DNA of 64,000 bases from Sulfuritalea sp. (GTDB lineage: Bacteria; Pseudomonadota; Gammaproteobacteria; Burkholderiales; Rhodocyclaceae). The position numbers and the translations under genes were made by a program. A model generated the notes under the pieces. It saw only the letters and a list, made by a program, of their open reading frames with translations, had not been told where the DNA came from and searched no databases. This document shows, piece by piece, positions 8,980-17,806 of this stretch (the stretch's first letter is position 1; the number at the start of each line of letters is the position of its first letter). The stretch lies in contig JAOTRV010000007.1 of the NCBI GenBank assembly GCA_030247575.1, forward strand, positions 62,001-126,000, read 5' to 3'.

Positions 8980-9459
8980 TCACTCCTCGATCGCTCCACG
9001 CGCGATCTCGAAGCAGGCATCGACATGCGAATTGCCCAGATACATCATCGCCGCCACGCTGAGCGCAACCGCGGCGGCCTGTCCGGCGACGGGTATGTAT
9101 TTCAGCACCTGCTTCGTCGCCATGCGCGCGCTGACCTTTTTCAGCGCAGCCACGACCAGCGTCCTGGTGACAGCGCGGCCAGCCAGATCGGAGCCGACCT
9201 TTTTCAGCATCGCGTAGATCAACACCTTGTGCCGCGTATCGAGCTCCTCGATCTGCTCGGGCGTCAGCCCGAACTTCCGGTTGATCGCCGGGATCAGCTG
9301 CAGCAGCATGCCGACGTCCCCCGCGATGTCCACGCCCGGAATCGGAATCAGCGACATGCCGCCCGACGTTGCCGCGCGCCGCCTGACCATCTTCCTGCAC
9401 GACGCGCGAACCTTCTCCAGCTCCTCCATCGACGCCGGCAACGTCTCGAGCTTGCTCAT
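8980..9459 (-). CDS. Small alpha-helical protein resembling DUF697/EcsC-type membrane-associated proteins
   Basis: 159 aa. It contains the [22 protein letters not shown] segment (about 37-58), the glycine/proline-rich hydrophobic helix typical of DUF697-like proteins, then a '[12 protein letters not shown]' helix and a second hydrophobic segment around [22 protein letters not shown] (about 121-142). No GTPase domain is fused to it. Function unknown. It is the first gene of a two-gene coupled unit with the macro-domain gene. Confidence 0.55.
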   Translation of the reverse strand: MSKLETLPASMEELEKVRASCRKMVRRRAATSGGMSLIPIPGVDIAGDVGMLLQLIPAINRKFGLTPEQIEELDTRHKVLIYAMLKKVGSDLAGRAVTRTLVVAALKKVSARMATKQVLKYIPVAGQAAAVALSVAAMMYLGNSHVDACFEIARGAIEE

Positions 9460-9472
9460 CTTGAAATACCCG

Positions 9473-9871
9473 TCACCGCTTCTGCCCGGGAAAGCGTGGA
9501 TGCGCGTCGCCGATGTCCATCCAGGGCGCCTTCGAGTCCGCGTAGATATGAAATATGTTGCTGCAGACGAAGGGCGTATCCACGGTGCCGAGGCGCAGGC
9601 GTTTCTTCTCCGGCATATCGTCCCGCGCGCTGTAGATCGGGCTGCCGCAGTTGCCGCAAAAAACCCGGGCCTTGCCCGGCGAGGCGCGGTACTCCGTGAG
9701 CAGTTCGCTGCCCGAGACGAGCCTGAACCGGGCGGAGTCGATCGGACTCACCGCGGCAAAGGCCGAGCCCTGCGCCTTGCGGCACTGCGAACAATGGCAG
9801 ATCGAAATCTCGTCGATTTCGCCGTCGTACTCGTAGCGGACACCGCCGCACAGGCAGCTTCCCTTAATCAC
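9473..9871 (-). CDS. GFA/CENP-V family zinc protein
   Basis: 132 aa, full length for the family. The zinc-binding cysteines are visible: CLCGG near residue 6, CHCSQC near 26 and FCGNCGSPI near 71. Proteins of this fold were named after glutathione-dependent formaldehyde-activating enzyme, but most have no known substrate, so only the fold is called here. It is probably cotranscribed with the DUF697/macro pair (13-bp gap). Confidence 0.8.
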   Translation of the reverse strand: MIKGSCLCGGVRYEYDGEIDEISICHCSQCRKAQGSAFAAVSPIDSARFRLVSGSELLTEYRASPGKARVFCGNCGSPIYSARDDMPEKKRLRLGTVDTPFVCSNIFHIYADSKAPWMDIGDAHPRFPGQKR

Positions 9872-9923
9872 TGGTCGCTCCTTTCAAGACACACCTGCCC
9901 GACGGCAAGCCGGCCAGACAGGT

Positions 9924-9949
9924 GAAAGTCGACGCTGGCGGTACGGCGA
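9924..9949 (+). repeat. Dispersed ~28-bp repeat, copy 1 (intergenic)
   Basis: Copy in the gap between the GFA and DUF805 genes, matching the core GACGCTGGCGGTACGGCGA exactly. The 5' part (GAAAGTC) differs from the best copies. See the finding on the dispersed repeat. Confidence 0.65.
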
Positions 9950-9957
9950 GCTGCCCG

Positions 9958-10284
9958 CTACCCGGCCGCTGAAAAGCGATTTGGCTCCTTGCCTTCCTGC
10001 ACGGCCCACACGAGCAGGACAATCCATCCGATTATCGGGATGAACCAGAGCAGAAGAAACCACCCGCTTCGGTTGGTGTCATGCAGGCGCCGCACGCCCA
10101 CAGCCAGCGACGGCAGCAGAACTCCCAAGGAGAAAAGCGCCGACAAGGTCTCGCTGACGATGCCGGTCGCCATCGAAGCCAGAAAATTGAACAAGAACCA
10201 CCACCAATACTCCGAGCGGGAGGCTCGTCCGCCAAACTCTGCATACTTCGAAAAGCAGGTGCGAATGGATTCGCCGAATGTCAT
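9958..10284 (-). CDS. DUF805 inner-membrane protein
   Basis: 108 aa. It shows the DUF805 pattern: FGGRASRSEYWWWFLFN near residue 17, two to three hydrophobic segments, VRRLHDTNRSGWFLLLWFIPIIGWIVLLVW (about 64-93), and a short polar tail EGKEPNRFS. Such proteins are small multi-pass membrane proteins of unknown role. It is transcribed divergently from the quinone reductase gene. Confidence 0.85.
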   Translation of the reverse strand: MTFGESIRTCFSKYAEFGGRASRSEYWWWFLFNFLASMATGIVSETLSALFSLGVLLPSLAVGVRRLHDTNRSGWFLLLWFIPIIGWIVLLVWAVQEGKEPNRFSAAG

Positions 10285-10400
10285 GGGAGGCTCCAGATTG
10301 TCGTTTATGAAGCAGACATCAATGTAGCAGCTTTCCGATTCCGGTAACCACCGGCGAGGCTGCTAGACTCGCGCATGATTTCCCGACGGAGCGCAGAACC

Positions 10401-11387
10401 ATGAAATACATCGACCACGGCGCGGGCGGCGAGGCCGGCTGCATGAAGCTTGCCGAAGGCCCCGCGCCGCAGGCGGGCCCCGGCCAGATCCTGATCGAGG
10501 TGGTCTGCGCCGGCATCAACCGCCCGGACGTGCTGCAACGCTGGGGCCGCTACCCGCCGCCGCCGGATGCCTCGCCCGTGCTCGGCCTGGAAGTCGCGGG
10601 CCGCGTTGCCGCGGTGGGCGCCGGCGTCACGGAATGGAAAGTCGGCGCTGGCGTTACGGCGCTTACCGCCGGCGGCGGCTATGCGGAATACTGCGTGGCG
10701 GCGGCCGGCCATGCGCTGCCGATACCGGCCGGGATGGACTTCGCCACCGCCGCGGCCTTGCCCGAAACCTGGTTTACGGTATGGGCCAACCTGGTCGATC
10801 TGGGCCGCCTGAAGCGCGGCGAGCGACTGCTGGTGCATGGCGGTTCGAGCGGCATCGGCCTGGTCGCGATCCAGCTCGCCAAACACCTTGGCGTCGAGTG
10901 CATCGTCACCGTCGGCAATGAAGAAAAGGCGGCCTTCTGCCTTGCCGCCGGCGCGACGCACGCGATCAATTACCGCACGACCGACTTCGCCGAGGAAGTG
11001 AAAACGCTCACCGCGGGGGCCGGCGTCGACGTGATCCTCGACATGGTCGGCGCGCCCTACTTCCAGCGCAATCTGGGCGCGCTGCGACGCGACGGGCGGC
11101 TGGTGATGGTCGCCTTCCTCGAAGGCAGCAAAGGTGAAGCCGACCTGATGCCGATCATGCTGAAGCGGCTGACGGTCACCGGCTCGACCATGCGGCCGCG
11201 CACCTTGGCCGAGAAGACCGCGATCCGCGATGCGCTGGCCGCGAACATCTGGCCGGCGCTGGCGCGCGGCGAATTGCTGCCGCATCTGTTCGCCCGCTTT
11301 CCGCTGGCGCAGGCGGCGGAGGCGCACCGGCTGATGGAATCGAGCCGGCACATCGGCAAGATCGTTTTGGAGGTTGGCAAGCCATGA
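10401..11387 (+). CDS. Zinc-free NAD(P)H:quinone oxidoreductase (PIG3-type)
   Basis: 328 aa, medium-chain dehydrogenase/reductase fold. Visible: GINRPDVLQRWGRYPPP (about 38-54), PVLGLEVAGRV (about 59-69), and the nucleotide-binding GGSSGIGLVAIQLAKHLG (about 150-167). Catalytic zinc ligands are lacking, as in quinone oxidoreductases. RBS GGAG sits 8 nt before the ATG. The stretch encoding KVGAGVTAL (10637-10662) matches a degenerate copy of the dispersed repeat. The stop overlaps the start of the DsbA-like gene (ATGA). Confidence 0.85.
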   Translation: MKYIDHGAGGEAGCMKLAEGPAPQAGPGQILIEVVCAGINRPDVLQRWGRYPPPPDASPVLGLEVAGRVAAVGAGVTEWKVGAGVTALTAGGGYAEYCVAAAGHALPIPAGMDFATAAALPETWFTVWANLVDLGRLKRGERLLVHGGSSGIGLVAIQLAKHLGVECIVTVGNEEKAAFCLAAGATHAINYRTTDFAEEVKTLTAGAGVDVILDMVGAPYFQRNLGALRRDGRLVMVAFLEGSKGEADLMPIMLKRLTVTGSTMRPRTLAEKTAIRDALAANIWPALARGELLPHLFARFPLAQAAEAHRLMESSRHIGKIVLEVGKP

Positions 11388-12046
11388 ATGAATTGACCAT
11401 CGATGTCGTCTCCGACGTGGTCTGCCCCTGGTGCTTCATCGGCAAGCACCATCTCGATCATGCCCTGCACCTGTGGCGCGCCGAGCAGCCGCAATGCGCC
11501 GTCGCCGTGCGCTGGCACCCTTTCTTCCTCAACCCCGATACGCCGGAGGGCGGCGAGCCCTACCGGCCGTTTCTGGAGAAGAAATTCGGCGGCCCCGAAA
11601 AGCTGGCCGAGATCTGGCAGCGGGTGAGCGCGGCGGGACGCACCGCCGGCATCGAGTTCGCCTTCGAGAAAATCGAGCTGCGCGCCAACACGCTCAACGC
11701 GCACCGCCTGATCCACCATGCGCAGAGAGTAGTCGCCGACGGCACGGCGATCAGCAGATTGATCGAGGGCCTGTTCGCCGCGCAGTTCCTCGAAGGACGG
11801 CACCTGGGCGACCGGGCGGTGCTGGCGGACGTGGCCGGCGCATGCGGCATGGACCACGACGCCGTGAGGAGCTATCTGGATGGCGCGGAGGATGCCGACG
11901 AGGTGCGCGCCGCCGCCGGCGAGATGCAGCGCATGGGCATCGGCGGCGTGCCCTTCTTCATTTTCAACAAGAAGCTGGCGGCCTCGGGTGCGCAGCCGGC
12001 GGACGCCATGCTGAAGGTCATGCGCGAGGCGACGCAGCCGGCCTGA
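11384..12046 (+). CDS. DsbA-family oxidoreductase (FrnE-like)
   Basis: 220 aa, cytoplasmic (no signal peptide). Thioredoxin-fold active site CPWC at about residues 12-15 in SDVVCPWCFIGK, the insertion of helices, and the cis-Pro loop region GIGGVPFFIF (about 186-195) identify the FrnE/2-hydroxychromene-2-carboxylate isomerase-like DsbA family. It is translationally coupled to the quinone reductase upstream. A thiol-disulfide redox role is inferred from the motif. Confidence 0.85.
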   Translation: MNELTIDVVSDVVCPWCFIGKHHLDHALHLWRAEQPQCAVAVRWHPFFLNPDTPEGGEPYRPFLEKKFGGPEKLAEIWQRVSAAGRTAGIEFAFEKIELRANTLNAHRLIHHAQRVVADGTAISRLIEGLFAAQFLEGRHLGDRAVLADVAGACGMDHDAVRSYLDGAEDADEVRAAAGEMQRMGIGGVPFFIFNKKLAASGAQPADAMLKVMREATQPA

Positions 12047-12089
12047 TCGCGCAGCCTGTCGGTCGTCAGGGGTGCTGGGGAGAAATCCG

Positions 12090-12770
12090 TCAGGACGTGC
12101 GACGGCCTTGCCCGGCCGCCTTTTGTTCGACGGCGAACACCGCGGCCTCGACGCGCGAGCTCAGGTTGAGCTTGGCCAGGATGTGCTTGACGTGGAGCTT
12201 GACGGTGTCGTGGCTGATGTCGAGCACGCGGGCGATGGCCTTGTTCGACAGGCCTTGCGAAAGCTGCTGGAGGATCTCGTGTTCGCGCGCGGTCAGCAGC
12301 TTCAGCGTGTCGGCCTTGGTTGCCGCGGCATTGCCGCCTTGCAGCAGGTTGACCAGCTTGAGCGTCATCGCCGGGGCCACCACGGTTTCGCCGCGCACCG
12401 CGCGCTGCACGGCATCGACCACGTCCTCCGGTTCCATGTCTTTCAGCAAATAACCCTTGGCGCCGGCCTGCATCGCGGCGGCGAGGTCTTCCTCGGCATC
12501 GCTGACGGTGAGGATCAGCACCGGGCCGCTCCAGCCGTCCGCGCGCAACTGGCGCAGCAGGTTGAGGCCGCCGCTGGGCGGCATGTTGAGATCGGTGATG
12601 ACGACATCGGGACGCGCCTCGGGCAGGATGCGGCAGGCATCGTCGGCGTTGCCCGCGATGCCGGCGACGGTGATGGTGCCGCGCTGCTCCAGCAGCTCCG
12701 CCAAGCCCTTGCGAAACAGCGTGTGGTCGTCCACCAGCAGGACGCGGATCGGAGTATTCGCTGCGCTCAT
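12090..12770 (-). CDS. NarL/LuxR-family response regulator
   Basis: 226 aa. The receiver domain carries the acidic pocket (DD at 14-15), phospho-acceptor Asp60 (VVITDLNMP) and Lys110 (GYLLKDME). The C-terminal LuxR-type helix-turn-helix runs from LTAREHEILQQLSQGLSNKAIARVLDISHDTVKLHVKHIL (about 159-198). It is probably the output of the kinase encoded immediately upstream (2-bp gap). Targets unknown. Confidence 0.9.
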   Translation of the reverse strand: MSAANTPIRVLLVDDHTLFRKGLAELLEQRGTITVAGIAGNADDACRILPEARPDVVITDLNMPPSGGLNLLRQLRADGWSGPVLILTVSDAEEDLAAAMQAGAKGYLLKDMEPEDVVDAVQRAVRGETVVAPAMTLKLVNLLQGGNAAATKADTLKLLTAREHEILQQLSQGLSNKAIARVLDISHDTVKLHVKHILAKLNLSSRVEAAVFAVEQKAAGQGRRTS

Positions 12771-12772
12771 GC

Positions 12773-14008
12773 CTAAACGCCCCCTCCGGGCGGGAAACTG
12801 AGCCTGACCCGGAAACCGCCTTGCGGCAGATTGACGATCTCGAGGCGGCCGCCGATTTTCTGCGCCCGCTCGCGCATGATGGTGAGGCCGAAATGATCGC
12901 GCAGGCCCGGATGTTCTTCGAAGCCGCCGACGCGATTGGCGATGGCGAAGAATCCCTGCCCGCCGCGGCCGTTGTCTTCGACGGTGGCGGAGTAATAGTC
13001 GCCCGCCGCCTCCAGCGTCATGCTGGCCGTGGTGGCGCCGGAATGCCTGGCGACGTTGGCCAGCGCCTCTTGCAGGATGTGGAAGACCTGGCTTTCCTGC
13101 TCGGGCGCGAGGCGCAGGTCGGTCAGCTTGTTTTCGTAGCGCAGGGCGATGCCGGTGCGCTCCTGAAAACCGCTGGCCAGCCCCTGCAGGGCATGTTCGA
13201 GGCCCATCGGGTCCATGCGGCTGCGAAACTGCACCAGCAGTTCGCGCAGGTGGCCGTAGGCGTCGTCCAGCGCCTGGCCGACGTCGCCGGCGTACTTGGC
13301 CGTGCGTTCCAGGGACTGGTCGGCGATCGCATCGTTGAGCATCGCCATGCGCATCTTCATGTAGGCCAGCGTCTGCGCCAGCGAGTCGTGGATTTCGGCC
13401 GCCATCATCTGCCGCTCGCTGGTCAGCACGATGCGCAGGTTTTCGCGCTTGAGGCGCGCATTCTCCAGCGCCATGCCGAGGTGTTCGCCGATCGAACGGA
13501 ACAGCAGCGCCACCTCCTCCGGCAGATCGAAGGCTTGCGGCAAAAACAGATTGTAGGTGCCGAGCAGCCGGCCGGCGGTCTGCAGCGGCACCACCACCAT
13601 GGCCTGGCAGCCGGTCTTGAAGAAGTCGTCGCCGGTGCGCTCGGCGCAACCCGTGAGGTCGATCTCGAACAGGGGACGGTTGAGGCCGATGGCGACCCCG
13701 CACTGGCCGCAGTCGCGCGACACGACGCGTTCCCTTTCGACCATCGACGCCGGCAGGCCGCGCGACGCCACCATGCGCAAATGCTGGCCGTCGCTGGTCA
13801 ATACCCGCACCACGCCGGCGTCGGCCTTGGCCAGGCGGATCATGGTGCCGAGAAAGCGGCCGAGCAGTTCGTCGAGATCGTCCTCGTCGGCCAGCGTGCT
13901 GGATATCTCGGCGAGAACATGCAGCGCTTCCAGCGTGTGACTGCCGGAGGGATCGAGATCCAGTTCGGAGAGCGAAGGCGACGGCGGCGTCTCGTTCATG
14001 ACGTTCAT
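12773..14008 (-). CDS. Soluble GAF-domain histidine kinase with cysteine cluster (NarX/DevS-like)
   Basis: 411 aa, no membrane segment. An N-terminal GAF domain (about 25-190) is followed by a HisKA_3 dimerisation domain with the phospho-accepting His in AAEIHDSLAQTLAYM (about 214) and a HATPase domain (N-box HILQEALANVARHSGA; G-boxes VEDNGRGG and DHFGLTIMRERA). The GAF domain holds four cysteines (DCGQCG, TGCAE, KTGC; about 118-152), suggesting an Fe-S or thiol redox sensor; this is inference. The start ATG at 14008 overlaps the stop of the NUDIX gene (ATGA). A second ATG lies 9 bp further in. Confidence 0.85.
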   Translation of the reverse strand: MNVMNETPPSPSLSELDLDPSGSHTLEALHVLAEISSTLADEDDLDELLGRFLGTMIRLAKADAGVVRVLTSDGQHLRMVASRGLPASMVERERVVSRDCGQCGVAIGLNRPLFEIDLTGCAERTGDDFFKTGCQAMVVVPLQTAGRLLGTYNLFLPQAFDLPEEVALLFRSIGEHLGMALENARLKRENLRIVLTSERQMMAAEIHDSLAQTLAYMKMRMAMLNDAIADQSLERTAKYAGDVGQALDDAYGHLRELLVQFRSRMDPMGLEHALQGLASGFQERTGIALRYENKLTDLRLAPEQESQVFHILQEALANVARHSGATTASMTLEAAGDYYSATVEDNGRGGQGFFAIANRVGGFEEHPGLRDHFGLTIMRERAQKIGGRLEIVNLPQGGFRVRLSFPPGGGV

Positions 14009-14568
14009 TCGGGAGCAGGCCAGGCACCCGAGGCGATCTTGTCGGCCCACATCAGGGCGGTGATGGTCTTGCCATCGGTGATCTCGCCGTCGCGCACTGC
14101 CAGCATGGCATCGGCCACGCTCATTTCGATGACCTCGAGAAACTCGCCGTGATCGCGCTGATGCCCGACGTAGATCAGGCCGCTGGCCCAGAAGATTTCG
14201 ATGCGCTCGTCCGAGTAGCCGATGCACGGATGCATGGTCGCCACGTGGCGCCAGAACTTTGCCTGGTGGCCGGTCTCCTCGCGCAATTCGCGCTTCGCCG
14301 TATCCAGCGGATGTTCGTCGGGATCGATCTTGCCGGCAGGCAGTTCGACGAAGATGCGCTGCAGCGGATAGCGGAACTGGCGCTCGAACAGCAGCTTGCC
14401 GTTGTCGAGCCAGCCCAGCACCACGACGGCGCCGGGATGGGCGATCCACTCGCGGACCGACTCGTGGCCGTTGGCCAGACGCACCGTGTCGCGCCGCACG
14501 TGCAAGAGCTTGCCGTCGAAAACCGGCTCGCTGCTTACGGTGTGTTCGATCAGATCGGTATCGTCCAT
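14005..14568 (-). CDS. NUDIX hydrolase, ADP-ribose pyrophosphatase type
   Basis: 187 aa. The NUDIX box is intact: GKIDPDEHPLDTAKRELREE, then TGH (about 80-102), with the preceding VELPAG typical of ADP-ribose pyrophosphatases (NudF-like). The predicted reaction is ADP-ribose to AMP plus ribose-5-phosphate. It is the first gene of a three-gene coupled operon with a histidine kinase and response regulator, an unusual pairing of a nucleotide-sugar hydrolase with a two-component system. Confidence 0.85.
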   Translation of the reverse strand: MDDTDLIEHTVSSEPVFDGKLLHVRRDTVRLANGHESVREWIAHPGAVVVLGWLDNGKLLFERQFRYPLQRIFVELPAGKIDPDEHPLDTAKRELREETGHQAKFWRHVATMHPCIGYSDERIEIFWASGLIYVGHQRDHGEFLEVIEMSVADAMLAVRDGEITDGKTITALMWADKIASGAWPAPE

Positions 14569-14662
14569 GGCGGATTGATGGCAGGAATTGAACCAGAGCG
14601 CGAATGGGAACGCTATCTTATCTCAGCGCCGTGTCGAAGCAGGATACCGGTCCATCAGAAAC

Positions 14663-14694
14663 AAAGCCGCCATGCGGAAATGCAGGGCGGCTTT
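14663..14694 (-). terminator. Rho-independent terminator of the nuo operon
   Basis: A 9-bp perfect stem (AAAGCCGCC / GGCGGCTTT) with a 14-nt loop lies 23 bp beyond the nuoN stop. On the minus strand it is followed by TGTTTCTG. It marks the end of the complex I transcript. Confidence 0.7.
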
Positions 14695-14716
14695 GCGGAA
14701 GCTGGGAACGGGGGGC

Positions 14717-16198
14717 TTACAGCGAGCGCATCAGCGTGGTGGTGCAGATCATCATCACCGCATCGGGGAACAGGCCGAAGCCGGCGACGGCGAGGCCGTT
14801 GAGCGACAGCAGCACGCGCAGATCCATACCGGCGGCGATCGGAGCGGAATCGACCGGCGTATCGAAATACATCAGCTTGACCACGCGCAGGTAGTAGAAG
14901 GCGCCGATCAGCGAGAACATCACGGCCACCACGGCCACCGCCGTGTAGCCGGCCTTGATGGCCGCCAGCAGCACCGCGAACTTGGCGAAGAAGCCGATGA
15001 AGAACGGGATGCCGGCCATCGAAAACATGATGATCAGCATCATCGCGGCGAACCACGGGCTGCGCTTGTTGAGTCCCTTGAAATCTTCCAGGTTTTCGGC
15101 TTCGTAGCCGGCACGCGACAGCAGCAGCACCATGCCGAAGGCGCCCAGCGACATCAGGACGTAGGCGACCGTGTAGTACAGCGCCGAACTGTAGGCATTG
15201 ATCGCGGTGAAGGCGTCCACCTGGCCGCCGACCACGCCCGACATCAGGCCGAGCACCATGTAGCCCATGTGCGAAATCGCGGAATAAGCCAGCATGCGCT
15301 TGATGTTGGTCTGCGCGATGGCCGCCAGATTGCCGAGGGCGATGGACAGCACGGCCATGATCAGCAGCATCGTCTGCCAGTCGGCCGCCAGCCCGAACAG
15401 CCCATAGACCAGCAGGCGCAGGGCCATGGCGAAGGCGGCGAGCTTCGGCGCGGAGCCGATGAACATGGTCACTGCCGTCGGCGCGCCGTGATAGACATCG
15501 GGAATCCACATGTGGAAGGGCACCAGACCCAGTTTGAAGGCGATGCCGCCGACAAGGAAGACCAGACCCAGCACGAGCACCGTCTTTTCAGACTGGCCAT
15601 GGTAAAGCGCCTGCGCGATGCCGCCGATTTCCAGGGTGCCGGTGGCGCCGTAGATCATCGACATGCCATACAGCAGCAGGCCGGAGGCCAGCGCGCCGAG
15701 CACGAAGTATTTCATTGCCGCCTCGGTGGCGCGCGTGTTGTCGCGATCGATCGCGACCAGACCGTAGAGCGAAAGCGACATCAGTTCGAGACCGAGATAG
15801 ATGGTCAGGAAGTTGGCCGCGGAAATCATCACCATCATGCCCAGCGTGGCGTAGAGCACCAGAAGGTAGAACTCGCCCTTGTCCAGGCCGCGGTCGGCCA
15901 TGTACTGCCGGCCGTAGACCAGCATCATGATCACCGCGAGGTAGGTCAGGAGCTTGAGGAAGTCGCTCAGCAGGTCGTCGACGAACATGTTGCCGAAGGT
16001 CAGCGTGGTCTGGCCGTCGGACGTGACCAGCGTGATCGCGGCACACCCGATCAAGGCGATCATGGTCAGCATGGCCGCCATCCAGCGGTGGGTGGCACCA
16101 AAAACCAGGTCGACGAACAATACCAGGAAGGACATCAGCAGGAGAAAGATCTCCGGTGCCGCCGGGTACAGGTCGGGCATCACGAAATTATTCAGCAT
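14717..16198 (-). CDS. nuoN: NADH-quinone oxidoreductase subunit N
   Basis: 493 aa, about 14 membrane helices, homologous to Mrp-type antiporters. It is one of the proton-pumping subunits of complex I. Family motifs include [28 protein letters not shown], and the lysine-bearing helix [24 protein letters not shown] (about 225-248). The ATG at 16198 has AGAGAAG nearby; the frame is open further upstream but that stretch is not protein-like. Last gene of the operon, followed by a terminator. Confidence 0.95.
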   Translation of the reverse strand: MLNNFVMPDLYPAAPEIFLLLMSFLVLFVDLVFGATHRWMAAMLTMIALIGCAAITLVTSDGQTTLTFGNMFVDDLLSDFLKLLTYLAVIMMLVYGRQYMADRGLDKGEFYLLVLYATLGMMVMISAANFLTIYLGLELMSLSLYGLVAIDRDNTRATEAAMKYFVLGALASGLLLYGMSMIYGATGTLEIGGIAQALYHGQSEKTVLVLGLVFLVGGIAFKLGLVPFHMWIPDVYHGAPTAVTMFIGSAPKLAAFAMALRLLVYGLFGLAADWQTMLLIMAVLSIALGNLAAIAQTNIKRMLAYSAISHMGYMVLGLMSGVVGGQVDAFTAINAYSSALYYTVAYVLMSLGAFGMVLLLSRAGYEAENLEDFKGLNKRSPWFAAMMLIIMFSMAGIPFFIGFFAKFAVLLAAIKAGYTAVAVVAVMFSLIGAFYYLRVVKLMYFDTPVDSAPIAAGMDLRVLLSLNGLAVAGFGLFPDAVMMICTTTLMRSL

Positions 16199-16280
16199 CG
16201 CTTCTCTCGTGTCTCTCGTGTTGCCTGCCCGCGAAGCGGAGTCCCAGGCATGCAAAGCACTGTGTGCCGCTCATTTGCGT

Positions 16281-17759
16281 TCATTGGAGTTTGCTCACCG
16301 CAACGTGCTTGAGCAGGTTATCCACCGAGGCGTGCATCACTTCGGTGAAGGGGAAAGGGTACAGGCCCATGGCCAGCACGCAGACGGCGAGCAGGCCTAG
16401 CACCAGGAACTCGCGGTGGCCGATGTCCTTCAGTTCGGCGACATGGGCATTGCCGACCTCGCCGAACACCACGCGCTTGACCATCCACAGGGTATAGGCA
16501 GCACCGAGGATCAGCGTGGTGGCAGCGGCGAAGCCGATCCAGAAATTGAACTTGATGGCGCCGAGGATGACCATGAACTCGCCGACGAAACCGGAGGTGG
16601 CGGGCAGGCCGGAATTGGCCATGGCGAAGAAGACGAACAGCGCGGCGAACTTCGGCATGGTATTCACCACGCCGCCGTAATCGGCGATCTGGCGCGAATG
16701 CATGCGGTCGTACATGACGCCCACGCAGAGGAACATCGCCGCCGAAACGAAGCCGTGCGAGATCATCTGCACCAGCGCGCCTTCGATGCCGATCTGGTTG
16801 AAGATGAAGAAGCCGAGCGTGACGAAGCCCATGTGCGAGATCGACGAATAGGCGATCAGCTTCTTCATGTCGGTCTGCACCAGCGCCACGAAGCCGATGT
16901 AAATGACGGCGATCAGCGACAGGGCGATGATCAGCGGCGCCAACTGGTGGCTGGCATCGGGCACGATGGGCAGCGAGAACCGCACGAAGCCGTAGGCGCC
17001 GAGCTTCAGGGCGATCGCGGCAAGCACCACCGAGCCGCCGGTGGGCGCTTCAACGTGGGCATCCGGCAACCATGTGTGCACCGGCCACATCGGCACCTTG
17101 ACGGCGAACGAAACGAGGAAGGCGATGAAAATCAGGATCTGCGGCTTGATCCCGATCGGCAGTTGATGCCAGTCGAGGATGTTGAAGCTGCCGCCGGATT
17201 CGAGGAACAGCCAGATCAGCGCAACCAGCATCAGCAGCGAGCCGAGCAGCGTGTAGAGGAAGAACTTGAAGGCCGCATAGACGCGGTTCGGTCCGCCCCA
17301 GGCGCCGATGATGATGTACATCGGAATCAGCGAGGCCTCGAAGAAGACATAGAACAGGATGCCGTCGAGCGCGCTGAAAATGCCGTTCATGAGGCCGGAC
17401 ATGACCAGGAAGGCGCCCATGTATTGCGCCTGCTTCTCTTCGATCACTTCCCAGCCGGCCAGCACCACCAGCACGGTGATCAGGCTGTTGAGCAGGATGA
17501 AGGGCATCGAAATACCGTCAACCCCGAGGAAGTACTGGGTATTGAAGCGCGTGATCCAGGGCGCCTGTTCGACGAACTGCATGCCGCCTTGCGCCGCATC
17601 GAAGCCGGTGTAGAGCGGGATGGTGACCAGGAAGCCGGCGACGGCAACCGCCAGCGACAGCCAGCGCACCAGCGTGCGGCGCTCGGAGCCGATCCAGAAA
17701 ACCGGCAGTGCGCCGAGGATCGGGACCCAGATTGCTAGACTCAGAAGTTGCGAATTCAT
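16281..17759 (-). CDS. nuoM: NADH-quinone oxidoreductase subunit M
   Basis: 492 aa antiporter-like proton-pumping subunit with about 14 membrane helices. Characteristic segments: FEASLIPMYIIIGAWGGPNRVYAAFKF (about 140-166), AFLVSFAVKVPMWPVHTWLPDAHVEAPT (about 213-240, with the conserved Lys), and SSISHMGFVTLGFF (about 306). The 82-bp gap to nuoN is the longest between adjacent nuoJ-nuoN genes apart from the nuoI-nuoJ gap and contains a tandem ACACGAGAG repeat just before the nuoN start. Confidence 0.95.
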   Translation of the reverse strand: MNSQLLSLAIWVPILGALPVFWIGSERRTLVRWLSLAVAVAGFLVTIPLYTGFDAAQGGMQFVEQAPWITRFNTQYFLGVDGISMPFILLNSLITVLVVLAGWEVIEEKQAQYMGAFLVMSGLMNGIFSALDGILFYVFFEASLIPMYIIIGAWGGPNRVYAAFKFFLYTLLGSLLMLVALIWLFLESGGSFNILDWHQLPIGIKPQILIFIAFLVSFAVKVPMWPVHTWLPDAHVEAPTGGSVVLAAIALKLGAYGFVRFSLPIVPDASHQLAPLIIALSLIAVIYIGFVALVQTDMKKLIAYSSISHMGFVTLGFFIFNQIGIEGALVQMISHGFVSAAMFLCVGVMYDRMHSRQIADYGGVVNTMPKFAALFVFFAMANSGLPATSGFVGEFMVILGAIKFNFWIGFAAATTLILGAAYTLWMVKRVVFGEVGNAHVAELKDIGHREFLVLGLLAVCVLAMGLYPFPFTEVMHASVDNLLKHVAVSKLQ

Positions 17760-17806
17760 CGGATATTCATTCCATCAGGCCGTTGTGCATGAGGATGCCC
17801 TTGCAC

